Shown: in pieces, positions 55,973 to 64,000 of the stretch | Numbering within the stretch: the first letter of the stretch is position 1 | Layout of the letters: every line of letters begins with the position of its first letter | Source of the DNA: Gammaproteobacteria bacterium | GTDB taxonomy: Bacteria > Pseudomonadota > Gammaproteobacteria > S012-40 | Direction: 5' to 3' | Assembly (NCBI GenBank): GCA_029881255.1 | Contig: JAOUMY010000005.1 | Coordinates: 192,479-256,478 of the forward strand | DNA length: 64,000 bases | Position numbers and translations under genes: made by a program | The notes under the pieces: generated by a model | The model's input: the letters and a program-made list of their open reading frames with translations, nothing else | Databases searched by the model: none | What the model was told of the DNA's origin: nothing

Positions 55973-56086
55973 TTAGTGAATGGCGATATCAGTCAACGCA
56001 TTCAAGATAGTTGGCGCCAGATACATCACCGGCAGTATCATGGCAAAGGCTAAAAGAAAAAGGGCGGCTTTTACATTGTCACTCAT
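55973..56086 (-). CDS. 37-residue single-helix membrane peptide
   Basis: An ATG at 56086 with AGGT eight bases upstream opens a 37-codon frame ending in TAA. The peptide begins MSDNVKAALFLLAFAMILPV, is mostly hydrophobic (one transmembrane helix, about residues 6-31), and ends ALTDIAIH. No family is recognised. It lies alone between the ccmI terminator and the sigma operon, outside the sigma promoter. Hydrophobic pattern, start signal and stop support a real gene; function is unknown. Confidence 0.6.
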   Translation of the reverse strand: MSDNVKAALFLLAFAMILPVMYLAPTILNALTDIAIH

Positions 56087-56407
56087 GACGTTTACCTCAT
56101 AGGGGTTATTAATAAAACTGTCCGATCCTTCGGATAAGCAGAAGTATTAATCTTTCTGTCCTTGGCTATATAAGCCTTTTCTAAACTTCTTATCGCAATT
56201 ATAGGATTGATCCAAGCAACTTCCCAATCAGATGATTTGATTGATCGAGTATTTCGTTCAGAAAATTGAATTGAGGGGACAAATTATCGAAGCGCTTGTT
56301 TTTAAACGATTGGGAAATTAGCAAACGATTTACTCAGTTAAACACAAGCTGAACAAGCGATAAGCTTTGATTATTGGGGCAATTGAAGAGGCAAAATTGT
56401 TCTTAGA
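56087..56407. other. A/T-rich intergenic region between the small peptide and the ccm terminator
   Basis: I see no gene here. It should contain the promoter of the 37-residue peptide, for which no convincing boxes are visible. A tiny hairpin (ATCC TTC GGAT, near 56135) is the only structure noticed. Confidence 0.45.
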
Positions 56408-56443
56408 AAATTAAATAAAGGGCGTGACGAAACGCCACGCCCT
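56408..56443 (-). terminator. terminator of the ccm operon
   Basis: AGGGCGTG and CACGCCCT form an eight-base-pair stem with a nine-base loop seven bases beyond the ccmI stop at 56450, followed on the minus strand by a T-rich tract. Confidence 0.75.
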
Positions 56444-56449
56444 GTGTCC

Positions 56450-57757
56450 TTATCTGACTTCGGAATTGATAATAACGCTAATTCCAGAGCTGGAATTGAC
56501 GCGTATTTCATCGCTAAAGCCTTCGAGATCCCCGGGTTGCGACATGGCATTACCCGTCTTCGAGATACGTGCTCCAACGATTACGCGACCAAACCCTGAT
56601 AGCTTCATACTCGGGTTCATCGCAAGCGAATCGTCTAGTTTAAACTTGAACGGAAGATCTTTTACTTGTTTGCGAACGATAGCCAACGGCATACGTGGCC
56701 CGTCAGCAGCGCGGGCAAATATAAAAACGGTGTCATCAGCACTGGCCTTACTGGCGATGGCGCCACCCAGCATGACAGTTCCATTTACTTCTTTAATTCC
56801 ACCACCTGCAGCCGCCACTGAATTCCCGCTCGCAACTCCACCCTGTTGCATCATCGGCGGTGTCATCATACTGGGCGGAGCAGAGGGAGCCATGCCAAGA
56901 CGGGAACGGACCTCGTCAATATTCGCAGCTATCTGCTGTGCCTCGTTCGATCCTGGAGGCAACACCTTAATCAATCGCTCCCAAAACCCCAGCGCGGATT
57001 TAAAGTCACCTTGCTGGTATGCCGCAGTACCAATTAACCACAAGCCCTGCACATGATTCGGATCAAGCTCAATCGCCTTCTCCAGCAAACTAATGGCCTT
57101 AGGCGTGATCTGACGACCGGATGCCATTGCAACGGTATCAGCGTAAGCCGCCAATGCATCGGGGACCTTGTCACCACCCATTTGCATCAACTTTTCGAAA
57201 ACATCGGCAGCCTCTTTGAAGCGTTTCTGGAATTTATACGAACGCGCCAGCATAAACCAACCCTCCGGGTCATTTGGCTCCTGTTCCAGACGCTGCTCCA
57301 GCTGTGCAATCATATTGTTAATAGTCTGCTGCTGGTGTTCTGCGGTATTTACCTCGGGTTCGGCACTGTCGGGATCTAGTCCGCGTGCTCCCGCTCCCCA
57401 GGTGCCATAGAGGATAATGGCCAAGACAGGAACCACGGCTATCAGTGCCATGGCAGACATTTTGGCCGATGTAGGCGTAACCGCTTCTGCTGTTTCGTCA
57501 CCTTCTTCGAGACGCTTCATGTCTTCAAGGAAGTTGCGTTCGATATCCGCCTTGGCGCTATCGTATTGCTCCTGGCTGATGACCTCGTTTTTCAGGTCAT
57601 TTTCCAACTCTTCAAACTGATCCTTATAAACATTGACCGTTAAATCTTTACGATCGACAAGTTTTGAATCTTGCGGACGCTTTTTCAATAAAGGTGGCAA
57701 TAGGAATGCTAACGCAATAGCGATAAAGACTACCGCGATAAACCAGAAAGCTATCAT
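56450..57757 (-). CDS. ccmI: cytochrome c biogenesis protein CcmI (TPR)
   Basis: A 435-residue inner membrane protein. Helix 1 at about 3-22, a cytoplasmic segment with DRKDLTVNVYKDQFEELENDLKN, helix 2 at about 100-118, then periplasmic TPRs (about 150-280: EQEPNDPEGWFMLARSYKFQ, ELDPNHVQGLWLIGTAAYQQGDF). The C-terminal domain (about 325-430) is the CcmI-type beta domain of gammaproteobacteria (VNGTVMLGGAIASK, FVFARAADGPRMPLAI-like pattern). It presents apocytochrome c to the CcmFH haem lyase. It is the last gene of the operon. Confidence 0.94.
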   Translation of the reverse strand: MIAFWFIAVVFIAIALAFLLPPLLKKRPQDSKLVDRKDLTVNVYKDQFEELENDLKNEVISQEQYDSAKADIERNFLEDMKRLEEGDETAEAVTPTSAKMSAMALIAVVPVLAIILYGTWGAGARGLDPDSAEPEVNTAEHQQQTINNMIAQLEQRLEQEPNDPEGWFMLARSYKFQKRFKEAADVFEKLMQMGGDKVPDALAAYADTVAMASGRQITPKAISLLEKAIELDPNHVQGLWLIGTAAYQQGDFKSALGFWERLIKVLPPGSNEAQQIAANIDEVRSRLGMAPSAPPSMMTPPMMQQGGVASGNSVAAAGGGIKEVNGTVMLGGAIASKASADDTVFIFARAADGPRMPLAIVRKQVKDLPFKFKLDDSLAMNPSMKLSGFGRVIVGARISKTGNAMSQPGDLEGFSDEIRVNSSSGISVIINSEVR

Positions 57758-57775
57758 GTGCTAATCTTCCCCGTC

Positions 57776-58231
57776 TTATTTCTTGAGTAGTTCTTCGACG
57801 CGCGCTGTATCTTCCGCGCTGAGCGGCACATCATCAGCCGCCACCAGACGGCGCTTACGCAATTGAACAAACAGCATGGTCACGCCAATGATGAGTAGAA
57901 TAAAAGGACCAATCCAGAGGAACATCGTGGATGACTTGAAGGCTGGTTTATAGCGGATAAAGTCACCATAACGTGCGACCATATAGTCAACGATTTCATT
58001 ATCTGTTTTACCCTGCTTCATCTGCTCGCGCACGACACGCTTCAGGTCGTCAGCAAGTCCAGCTTTGGAATCGTATATAGTCTGGTTCTGACACTTCTGA
58101 CAACGCAGTTCAGAGGTAAGCGCCTTATAGCGTTCCTCGTCGATTGCAGAATCAAGTAAAGGCACAGCGTCCTTAGCAAAAACCGGCAGGGCCAACAGAC
58201 CTAGCAGGATGGCTACAACGGCACTCTTCAT
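57776..58231 (-). CDS. ccmH: cytochrome c maturation protein CcmH
   Basis: A 151-residue protein with signal peptide and one C-terminal membrane helix (about 103-122). The redox motif is LRCQKCQN (Cys44, Cys47), and VDYMVARYGDFIRYKPAFK is also typical. It reduces apocytochrome cysteines together with CcmG. It overlaps ccmG by four bases. Confidence 0.95.
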   Translation of the reverse strand: MKSAVVAILLGLLALPVFAKDAVPLLDSAIDEERYKALTSELRCQKCQNQTIYDSKAGLADDLKRVVREQMKQGKTDNEIVDYMVARYGDFIRYKPAFKSSTMFLWIGPFILLIIGVTMLFVQLRKRRLVAADDVPLSAEDTARVEELLKK

Positions 58232-58752
58232 CCTTCCAGCTCCTTAATCTTGGGCTTCAAAATTGTCTCCCAATCCTGACGGGAAACAGGACCGACATGT
58301 TTGTAACGAATCACACCTTCTTTATCGATAAGAAAGGTTTCGGGAACACCGTATACACCGTAGTCGATTCCCACATTACCGGCCATGTCAGAGACACTAA
58401 GCATGTAGGGATCACCAAGCTGACGCAACCAGGTCATGGCATCGTTTGGTTTGTCTTTATAGTTCAAGCCTATCATCGGCACTTCACCCTTGCGGGCTAT
58501 TTCCATAAACAGAGGGTGCTCGGAACGACAGGCACCACACCAGGAGGCCCATACATTTAGCAGCCACACCTTGCCTTTCATTTCCTCATTGGCGAATTGC
58601 ATGTCGGCCTTGTGCAATTGGGGAAGATTAAATGCCGGTGCGGGTTTATCGAGCAAGGCAGACGGGAGTATCTGCGGGTCTTTGCCGAGACCAATATAGA
58701 AGACCACGACCAGGCCAACAAAAACTAGCAATGGCGCGATAAATCGTAACAT
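58228..58752 (-). CDS. ccmG: thiol:disulfide oxidoreductase CcmG (DsbE)
   Basis: A 174-residue thioredoxin-like protein with an N-terminal membrane anchor (about 4-21). The active site is WCGAC (Cys72, Cys75) in LLNVWASWCGACRSEHP; the conserved GVYGVPETFLIDKEG cis-proline region is present. It supplies reductant for haem attachment. The GA dipeptide between the cysteines differs from the usual EP/PT of CcmG. Its ATG overlaps the ccmF stop. Confidence 0.94.
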   Translation of the reverse strand: MLRFIAPLLVFVGLVVVFYIGLGKDPQILPSALLDKPAPAFNLPQLHKADMQFANEEMKGKVWLLNVWASWCGACRSEHPLFMEIARKGEVPMIGLNYKDKPNDAMTWLRQLGDPYMLSVSDMAGNVGIDYGVYGVPETFLIDKEGVIRYKHVGPVSRQDWETILKPKIKELEG

Positions 58753-60755
58753 CAGGCATTGACCTCCGCAGTTTTGACTTTTGCTCCCGCTTTAATTTTT
58801 GCGTTTTCAGCTTCCTCTTTTTCCTTACGCGAAACAAGACGGTAACGTTTGTCACTGATCGCCAGGATTCCGCCTAGTCCCATCAACGCACAACCACCCC
58901 AGATCCAATCAACAAAGGGCTTTTCATAGACACGGACACTCCATGCACCGCGGGAAATCGGTTCGCCAAGCGAGACATATAGATCGCGAACCAATCCGGT
59001 GTCGATCGCCGCTTCCGTCATCACCTGTTGCTGCACGTTATAAAAACGTTTTTCCGGATGCATCACTGTGACCTGAGCGTTGTCACGAAAGACAGTTACA
59101 ACACCACGTTCAGCAACGTAATTAGGCCCCTTCACCTGGGAAACACCGTCAAAACGGAAGAGATAGGCACCGACTTCCACGGTGTCACCTATATCCATAC
59201 GTACGTCTTTTTCTTCCTGGTAACCGTTGACCAGGGTAACGCCGATAATGAAAATACCGATACCAGTATGTGCTAATTGCATCCCGTAATAACTACGTGA
59301 CATCTTACCTAGTGCCGCACCAGCCTTGATGCGTTGCTTGTGTCGCGTCACGATGCTGGTGACAACGGTACTGAAAATCCACATTGCCAGCAATATTCCG
59401 AGACTCACGCCCCACGACCAATGCCCCATCATAAAGGGTACGATAGCTGCCGTAACAATACTCACCGCACCCGCATATTTCAGGCGCAGCATAACTTCAC
59501 CCAACGATGCCTTTTTCCAACGTACGAAAGGCCCGATACCCAGAAGGAAAATCAGCGGTGTCATCAGTGGTACAAAGACCGCATTGAAATAGGGAGGTCC
59601 AACTGAAATCTTACCCTTGCCCATTACGTCTAGTAACAGTGGGTATAAAGTGCCGAGCAGCACTGCGCCACAGGCCACTACCAGCAATACGTTATTACTT
59701 AACAAAAAAGTTTCACGAGATACCAGCGAGAACTTACCACCAATGCCAACCGACGGTGCACGCCAGGCGTACAAGGCGAGTGAACCACCGATAACAATCG
59801 CCAGGAAGACTAAAATAGCGATACCGCGATCCGGATCGGACGCGAACGAGTGTACAGATGTCAGTACGCCTGAACGAACCAGGAAAGTACCAAGGAGACT
59901 GAGAGAAAAGGCGAATATCGCTAGTAATACCGTCCAGTTCTTAAAACTGCCACGTTTTTCAGTTACCGCAAGCGAGTGCAATAAAGCGGTTCCAACCAAC
60001 CAAGGCATAAACGAAGCGTTCTCAACCGGGTCCCAAAACCACCAGCCGCCCCAGCCGAGTTCATAGTAGGCCCACCAGGAACCAAGGGCGATACCCAGGG
60101 TGAGAAACACCCAGGCAATTGTTGTCCAGGGACGAGACCAACGCGCCCATGTCGCGTCCATCTTGCCACTCATCAGGGCGGCAATCGCGAAAGCAAAGGC
60201 CACAGAGAAACCTACATATCCCATGTATAGCAACGGCGGATGTATCGCCAGTCCGGGATCCTGCAATAGCGGATTCAGATCGCGTCCGTCCATTGCAGAG
60301 GGCAATACACGTTCGAAAGGATTCGAGGTAATCAGCGTAAACAGCATGAAACCAATCGCGACAAAACCCAGTACGCCGATAACGCGCGCAACCATGTCCA
60401 CGGGCAACTTACGACTGAACACGGATACCGCCAGACCCCAACCAGAAAGCATCAGTATCCACAGTAACATTGAGCCTTCGTGGCCGCCCCAGACTGCCGA
60501 AACGCGGTACAACAAGGGCAACTGAGAATTGGAATGATTGGTGGCATAGAGCACGGAGAAGTCATGATTGACGAATACAGACACCAGACAGCCAAAGGCA
60601 ATCGCTACAAATACGAACTGCCCCTGTGCCGCAGGACGGGCAACTGCCATCAGGGATTTGTTACCGGTTTGCGCGCCCCAGATGGGAAGTACGGTTTGTG
60701 CTATCGCAATGACTAGCGCCATTATTAATGCAAAATGACCTAACTCCGGAACCAT
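58752..60755 (-). CDS. ccmF: cytochrome c haem lyase subunit CcmF
   Basis: A 667-residue polytopic membrane protein. The haem-handling domain has SAVWGGHEGSMLLW and the WWD motif GWGGWWFWDPVENASFMPWL; conserved histidines are in LAIHPPLLYMGYVG and LLHSLAVTEKRG. The family has about 11-15 helices, which fits the hydrophobicity here. Length is normal. It joins haem from CcmE to apocytochrome. Starts overlap: ATG with the ccmE stop. Confidence 0.97.
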   Translation of the reverse strand: MVPELGHFALIMALVIAIAQTVLPIWGAQTGNKSLMAVARPAAQGQFVFVAIAFGCLVSVFVNHDFSVLYATNHSNSQLPLLYRVSAVWGGHEGSMLLWILMLSGWGLAVSVFSRKLPVDMVARVIGVLGFVAIGFMLFTLITSNPFERVLPSAMDGRDLNPLLQDPGLAIHPPLLYMGYVGFSVAFAFAIAALMSGKMDATWARWSRPWTTIAWVFLTLGIALGSWWAYYELGWGGWWFWDPVENASFMPWLVGTALLHSLAVTEKRGSFKNWTVLLAIFAFSLSLLGTFLVRSGVLTSVHSFASDPDRGIAILVFLAIVIGGSLALYAWRAPSVGIGGKFSLVSRETFLLSNNVLLVVACGAVLLGTLYPLLLDVMGKGKISVGPPYFNAVFVPLMTPLIFLLGIGPFVRWKKASLGEVMLRLKYAGAVSIVTAAIVPFMMGHWSWGVSLGILLAMWIFSTVVTSIVTRHKQRIKAGAALGKMSRSYYGMQLAHTGIGIFIIGVTLVNGYQEEKDVRMDIGDTVEVGAYLFRFDGVSQVKGPNYVAERGVVTVFRDNAQVTVMHPEKRFYNVQQQVMTEAAIDTGLVRDLYVSLGEPISRGAWSVRVYEKPFVDWIWGGCALMGLGGILAISDKRYRLVSRKEKEEAENAKIKAGAKVKTAEVNA

Positions 60756-61234
60756 TACAAAGCACCTCCATTAGGCATTTCGCTTTGTCCTAATTGTTGT
60801 TTGTTCATGTTCTTTCCTTTCTCCAGAGCCTCAGCTACTTCAGGCGGCATGTATTCTTCATCGTGTTTAGCCAGTACTTCGCTGGCAGAAAACAAACCGG
60901 TGGATTTATCGAGCTGGCCCTGCGCCACTACACCCTGACCCTCGCGGAAGAGATCAGGGAGGATGCCTTTGTATGTAACGCGGATACGCTGGTGGTTGTC
61001 AGTCACCCAGAAATACGTCGTCAGACCATCATCTTCTCGCTCAAGTGTTCCTTTCTCAACCATGCCACCAAGACGGAAGTCTCTCTCTACGGGCACCTTG
61101 CCCGCAAGCACATCCGAGGGGCTGAAAAAGAACACCATATTGCTGTTGAATACGTTTAGCAGCAACGCTGTGACGATACCAAGTGCGGCGATCCCACCTG
61201 CGACAAATGCCAGTCGTTTGTGTCTAGGTTTCAT
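60755..61234 (-). CDS. ccmE: haem chaperone CcmE
   Basis: A 159-residue periplasmic haem carrier anchored by one N-terminal helix (about 9-27). The haem-binding His is in LAKHDEEYMP (His124, with Tyr128 as HxxxY). YFFFSPSDVL-like VFFFSPSDVLAGK and RLGGMVEKGTLERE are family landmarks. Confidence 0.96.
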   Translation of the reverse strand: MKPRHKRLAFVAGGIAALGIVTALLLNVFNSNMVFFFSPSDVLAGKVPVERDFRLGGMVEKGTLEREDDGLTTYFWVTDNHQRIRVTYKGILPDLFREGQGVVAQGQLDKSTGLFSASEVLAKHDEEYMPPEVAEALEKGKNMNKQQLGQSEMPNGGAL

Positions 61235-61241
61235 TTACATC

Positions 61242-61400
61242 TCACTCTTTGTTCATGCGCGCCATTCGCGCCAGACGCCGGGTCAAACTCTTCTTGTTTC
61301 GGACCAGGAGAACAATCTCTATAGCAAGCAGACCAAAAGCAGCCCCGTAAGACCACCATACGTAGAAGGCGTGTTTACCCATATCCAGGAATTCAGGCAT
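61242..61400 (-). CDS. ccmD: small membrane protein CcmD
   Basis: A 52-residue frame directly after the ccmC stop (ATG at 61400, TGA at 61242). MPEFLDMGKHAFYVWWSYGA is the typical CcmD start, followed by the single helix (about 13-34) and a basic tail RNKKSLTRRLARMARMNKE. It bridges CcmC and CcmE so that the haem-CcmE complex can be released. It completes the ccm set. Confidence 0.93.
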   Translation of the reverse strand: MPEFLDMGKHAFYVWWSYGAAFGLLAIEIVLLVRNKKSLTRRLARMARMNKE

Positions 61401-62150
61401 TTATTTTCTCTCCGCAACCAGATCCACTACCCAGGCAGCGTGGCGCTCACGTTCCAGAATAATATTCCTGACCCTGGCCAAAGCTATGGCGATGGTATAC
61501 ATCCAAAATGAAAAGGCCATGATAAACATCGCCGCCTTCATTGATGGCGCCATGGTCACACCCGTAGTTGTTACAGACATCCCCTGGTGCAAGGTGTTCC
61601 ACCATTTTACGGAAAAATAGATGATGGGCAGGTTCACGATTCCCACTATCGCCACCAGGGCACTCGCCTTGGACGCCTTTTGTGGGTCATCAATCGCAGC
61701 CTGCAGAGCGATAAAGCCTAAATAGAGAAAAAGTAAGATTAAATAAGAGGTTATACGTGCATCCCAGACCCAATAGGTACCCCAGGTGGGCTTACCCCAG
61801 AACGAGCCTGTCCACAAGGCGATTACCGTGAACAGTGCGCCCGTTGGAGCCAGGGCGGTGGCCATCATGTTCGACAAACGGGTGTTCCAGATCAGACCGA
61901 TGGCCGCATAGGCACACATCACTATATAGATAAACATCGACATCCACGCCGCACCGACATGGATAAACAGGATGCGATAGGAGTTACCTTGTTGGTAATC
62001 GGGGGGTGCAACCGCAAATGAGATATACAGACCAATAGCACAGCTGATCGCTGCCAGCCCGGCGAACCACGGCATGAGCTTACCCGCAACCGGGTAAAAT
62101 ACCTTGGGCGATGATAATTGAAGCCAAAAAGCTTTAGTAAACAATTGCAT
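61401..62150 (-). CDS. ccmC: haem exporter/chaperone CcmC
   Basis: A 249-residue inner membrane protein with six helices. The tryptophan-rich haem motif is WGKPTWGTYWVWDARITSYLI, with conserved FIHVGAAWMSMFIY and YFSVKWWNTLHQG segments holding the axial His residues. It loads haem onto CcmE. Confidence 0.96.
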   Translation of the reverse strand: MQLFTKAFWLQLSSPKVFYPVAGKLMPWFAGLAAISCAIGLYISFAVAPPDYQQGNSYRILFIHVGAAWMSMFIYIVMCAYAAIGLIWNTRLSNMMATALAPTGALFTVIALWTGSFWGKPTWGTYWVWDARITSYLILLFLYLGFIALQAAIDDPQKASKASALVAIVGIVNLPIIYFSVKWWNTLHQGMSVTTTGVTMAPSMKAAMFIMAFSFWMYTIAIALARVRNIILERERHAAWVVDLVAERK

Positions 62151-62160
62151 AGAAAAACCG

Positions 62161-62826
62161 TTATTCCAGCGAAATACGCAGGGCCAGGGCCGCAGCCAGC
62201 GGCGCTAACAACATCGCCAGGATCAAAAAGATCCCCAACAGGGAAAAATGGGCCTCTACGCCGAGGCCTCCCCGGAACGATTCAACCGCGCCGGAGCCAA
62301 AAATCAGCACAGGAATATACAGGGGTAAGACCAAAAGTGAAAGCAAAACTCCCCCGCCCCGCACGCCCAGCGTCAAAGCTGCACCCACTGAACCGATCAG
62401 GCTCAGCACTGGTGTTCCCACCAGCAAAGTAAGGGTAAGTATTTGAATTGTATCCCCATCCATCCCCAGCTGCATGCCGAGCAAGGGGGATATTATGACT
62501 AATGGCAGACCAGAAACCAACCAGTGCGCGAGGATTTTGCTGAACACCAACAGCGACAAGGGTTGGGCCGCCATCAGCATCTGCTCGAGCGTGCCATCAT
62601 CAAAGTCTTCGGCGAACATGCGTGTAAGAGACAGCATCGAGGCCAATAGCGCGGCTACCCACAGGATACCTGGGGCAATCTCACGCAAGGTATTGATTTC
62701 CGGACCAAGTCCTAGCGGAAACAGAGTCACGACAATGACAAAGAAGAACAAGGTGGTCAGCACCTCGGCCTTGCGCCGCATTGCCAGGGTCAGGTCGCGC
62801 CACAGTAAGGCGCGTATGCCGCCCAT
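62161..62826 (-). CDS. ccmB: ABC permease CcmB
   Basis: A 221-residue protein with six helices and the family pattern ALLWRDLTLAMRRKAEVLTTLFFFVIVV, LRE-IAPGILWVAALLASMLSLTRMFAEDFDDGTLEQM. It partners CcmA and CcmC in releasing holo-CcmE. Its ATG overlaps the ccmA stop (TAATG). Confidence 0.96.
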   Translation of the reverse strand: MGGIRALLWRDLTLAMRRKAEVLTTLFFFVIVVTLFPLGLGPEINTLREIAPGILWVAALLASMLSLTRMFAEDFDDGTLEQMLMAAQPLSLLVFSKILAHWLVSGLPLVIISPLLGMQLGMDGDTIQILTLTLLVGTPVLSLIGSVGAALTLGVRGGGVLLSLLVLPLYIPVLIFGSGAVESFRGGLGVEAHFSLLGIFLILAMLLAPLAAALALRISLE

Positions 62827-63461
62827 TAATGCATCCCTCCACCACGACCATCCATGGACAACTCACGTTGAGTGCCCGATGAGACCTGGAAATCCTGGTG
62901 GGTGGTGATGATGATCATGCCGTTTTTATCAAGATGGGCCGCCAGTATATCCTGCAACTGGGCCACGGCCTTCACGTCCAGCGCAGTAAAAGGCTCGTCG
63001 AGTATCCATAATTTGGCCTTACTCACCAGCAAGCGTGACAGAGCTACTCGACGCTGCTGCCCCTGGGAAAGAACTTTTACCGGCAGATCTTCTCTACCCT
63101 TGAGGCCAATTTCAGCGAGGGCATCCCATGCCTCGTCTTCACTGATTGGATGTCCTGCCAGACTGGAACTAACGCGCAGATTTTCCACCGCTGTCATATC
63201 TGCCTTGGTACCCAGTTTGTGACCGAGATAAAGCAGGTCTTTATTGTATTCCTCGCCGAGTTTTTTAACGTTCTCGCCATTCCAGCGAATCTCGCCCTCG
63301 GCGGGTACCATCAAGCCGCATAGAATGCGCAACAAGGATGTCTTACCGCTACCGTTTTCGCCACGCACATAAAGCATCTCCCGTTCATTAACAGAGAAAC
63401 TCAAATCACGAAACAACATCCGGTCGCCGCGTATACATTGCAGCTGCGCGGTTTCTAGCAT
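62826..63461 (-). CDS. ccmA: ABC ATPase CcmA
   Basis: A 211-residue ATPase: Walker A GENGSGKTS (about 34-42), YLGHKLGTKADMTAVENL, signature LSQGQQRRVALSR, Walker B LWILDEPFTALD and H-loop TTHQDF. It is the first gene of the ccm operon and ends in overlap with ccmB. A multiheme cytochrome gene ends 77 bases upstream on the same strand. Confidence 0.96.
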   Translation of the reverse strand: MLETAQLQCIRGDRMLFRDLSFSVNEREMLYVRGENGSGKTSLLRILCGLMVPAEGEIRWNGENVKKLGEEYNKDLLYLGHKLGTKADMTAVENLRVSSSLAGHPISEDEAWDALAEIGLKGREDLPVKVLSQGQQRRVALSRLLVSKAKLWILDEPFTALDVKAVAQLQDILAAHLDKNGMIIITTHQDFQVSSGTQRELSMDGRGGGMH

Positions 63462-63538
63462 TGCATAGTCCCGAAAGTTCTAGAAAGAATAATAGGCAGA
63501 ATTAAGTCTAGGTTTACCTACTTTTCAAAGTTGGTAGA

Positions 63539-64000
63539 TCAGAGAATATTGTGGCAACCGGAACTAGCACAATTATCACTCGCTCCAGACCCGCTTCGCA
63601 CCCATTGACCACTTGCCTTAAAATCATCGACACTCAGTGTCGAATTTGGGAAATTGTAAAAGGCGTCTTGAGCGGCATCAACAACGCCAATATTAACCAA
63701 TAATGCCTTATTCTTCGCTCCATGAGGCACCTTCACATGGCAAAGAGAACATTCATACGCCTGATTCCCAGGAGCCCCAAGACTGAGATTCAAATCTGGT
63801 TTTGTGGCGTGCGCAATATGCAAATTCTGCCAATAGGCACTATCTGCAGGAACATTAGTCTTACAATCAGTGCTAACCGCGCAACTAAATCCGCTTGATT
63901 TCAATGAACCAAGGGCAGTTGCTGGATTTGCATACTGATCGTACTCATGACAGCTAAAACACAAATCATTGGGCGTCGCTGTACCTGTGTTTTGATTCCA
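63539..64000 (-). CDS. multiheme cytochrome c, 5' end outside the window
   Basis: The frame is open from the right edge to a stop at 63539 (154 codons shown). Haem sites are CFSCHEYDQ and CSLCHVKVPHG, plus CASSGCH near the end, a CX4CH form; SCAVSTDC is a Cys pair without the following His. The protein continues upstream, so the haem count is a minimum. CxxCH(..)PHG is shared with the other cytochrome in this window, suggesting related families. It would be matured by the adjacent ccm operon. Confidence 0.88.
   Translation of the reverse strand, partial: WNQNTGTATPNDLCFSCHEYDQYANPATALGSLKSSGFSCAVSTDCKTNVPADSAYWQNLHIAHATKPDLNLSLGAPGNQAYECSLCHVKVPHGAKNKALLVNIGVVDAAQDAFYNFPNSTLSVDDFKASGQWVRSGSGASDNCASSGCHNIL

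Overview
The window looks like chromosomal DNA of a free-living, respiring gammaproteobacterium. The housekeeping blocks ubiE-(RDD)-ubiJ-ubiB, hslV-hslU and dapF-DUF484-xerC have gammaproteobacterial order and family type. HemB is of the magnesium-dependent type that lacks the cysteine zinc site. A complete System I cytochrome c maturation operon (ccmABCDEFGHI) and two multiheme cytochromes c point to a c-type-heme respiratory lifestyle. I see no tRNA, rRNA, CRISPR array, transposase, integrase of mobile type or phage gene. The species cannot be named from this sequence alone.

Layout. 1-3574: the start of an alpha/beta hydrolase cut by the left edge, a tiny Met/Asn-rich exported protein, and two adjacent Tat-exported cupredoxin proteins that together carry the copper ligands of one multicopper oxidase. 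3719-11048: a minus-strand cluster running phospholipase D/cardiolipin synthase, exported protein, LolA-like carrier, two FtsX permeases, LolD-like ATPase and outer membrane barrel, probably a lipid or lipoprotein export route. 11108-19577: ubiquinone genes, HslUV protease, xerC and dapF. 19688-26234: hemN, an Hpt-REC-SpoIIE phosphatase, a zinc-type CDF exporter, ppa, adk and hemB. 26343-29349: two exported proteins (the second with two DUF1566 units and a CFI-box) and a DUF938 methyltransferase. 29535-34161: moaA-moaC-moaD-moaE for molybdopterin, and, oppositely oriented, a kelch protein with moeB. 34221-36515: a DrrAB-like ABC transporter whose ATPase carries a 193-residue Trp-rich tail. 36750-37985: a five-heme cytochrome behind a good sigma-70 promoter. 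38163-46591: a putative operon of an RHH/zinc-ribbon regulator, DUF1302-like barrel, RND exporter with a Trp-rich periplasmic insert, another barrel and a TPR-barrel protein. 46793-51225: a barrel protein, an OprB-type porin and a chemoreceptor. 51268-56086: an ECF sigma factor circuit (sigma, DUF3619, small exported protein, DUF3106, barrel) and a lipoprotein gene that share an almost identical promoter element, plus a 37-residue membrane peptide. 56450-64000: the ccm operon and the end of a multiheme cytochrome.

How the parts may work together. The ccm operon would mature the two cytochromes c here. hemN and hemB supply haem, and the ubi genes supply quinone. The envelope is heavily represented: at least seven predicted outer membrane barrels, three export systems (FtsX/LolD-like, DrrAB-like, RND), and an envelope-type ECF sigma circuit.

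Most unusual items: (1) tryptophan-rich low-complexity segments with a common DWKKWQ core inserted in two unrelated transport proteins; (2) a multicopper oxidase whose copper ligands seem split between two neighbouring polypeptides, next to a Met-rich exported peptide; (3) a repeated promoter element, TGTCAACC then 15 bases then CGTTG, in front of both the ECF sigma gene and a DUF4382-like lipoprotein gene; (4) a multi-hairpin leader before moaA. All family assignments are from recognition of sequence motifs; no database search was run.
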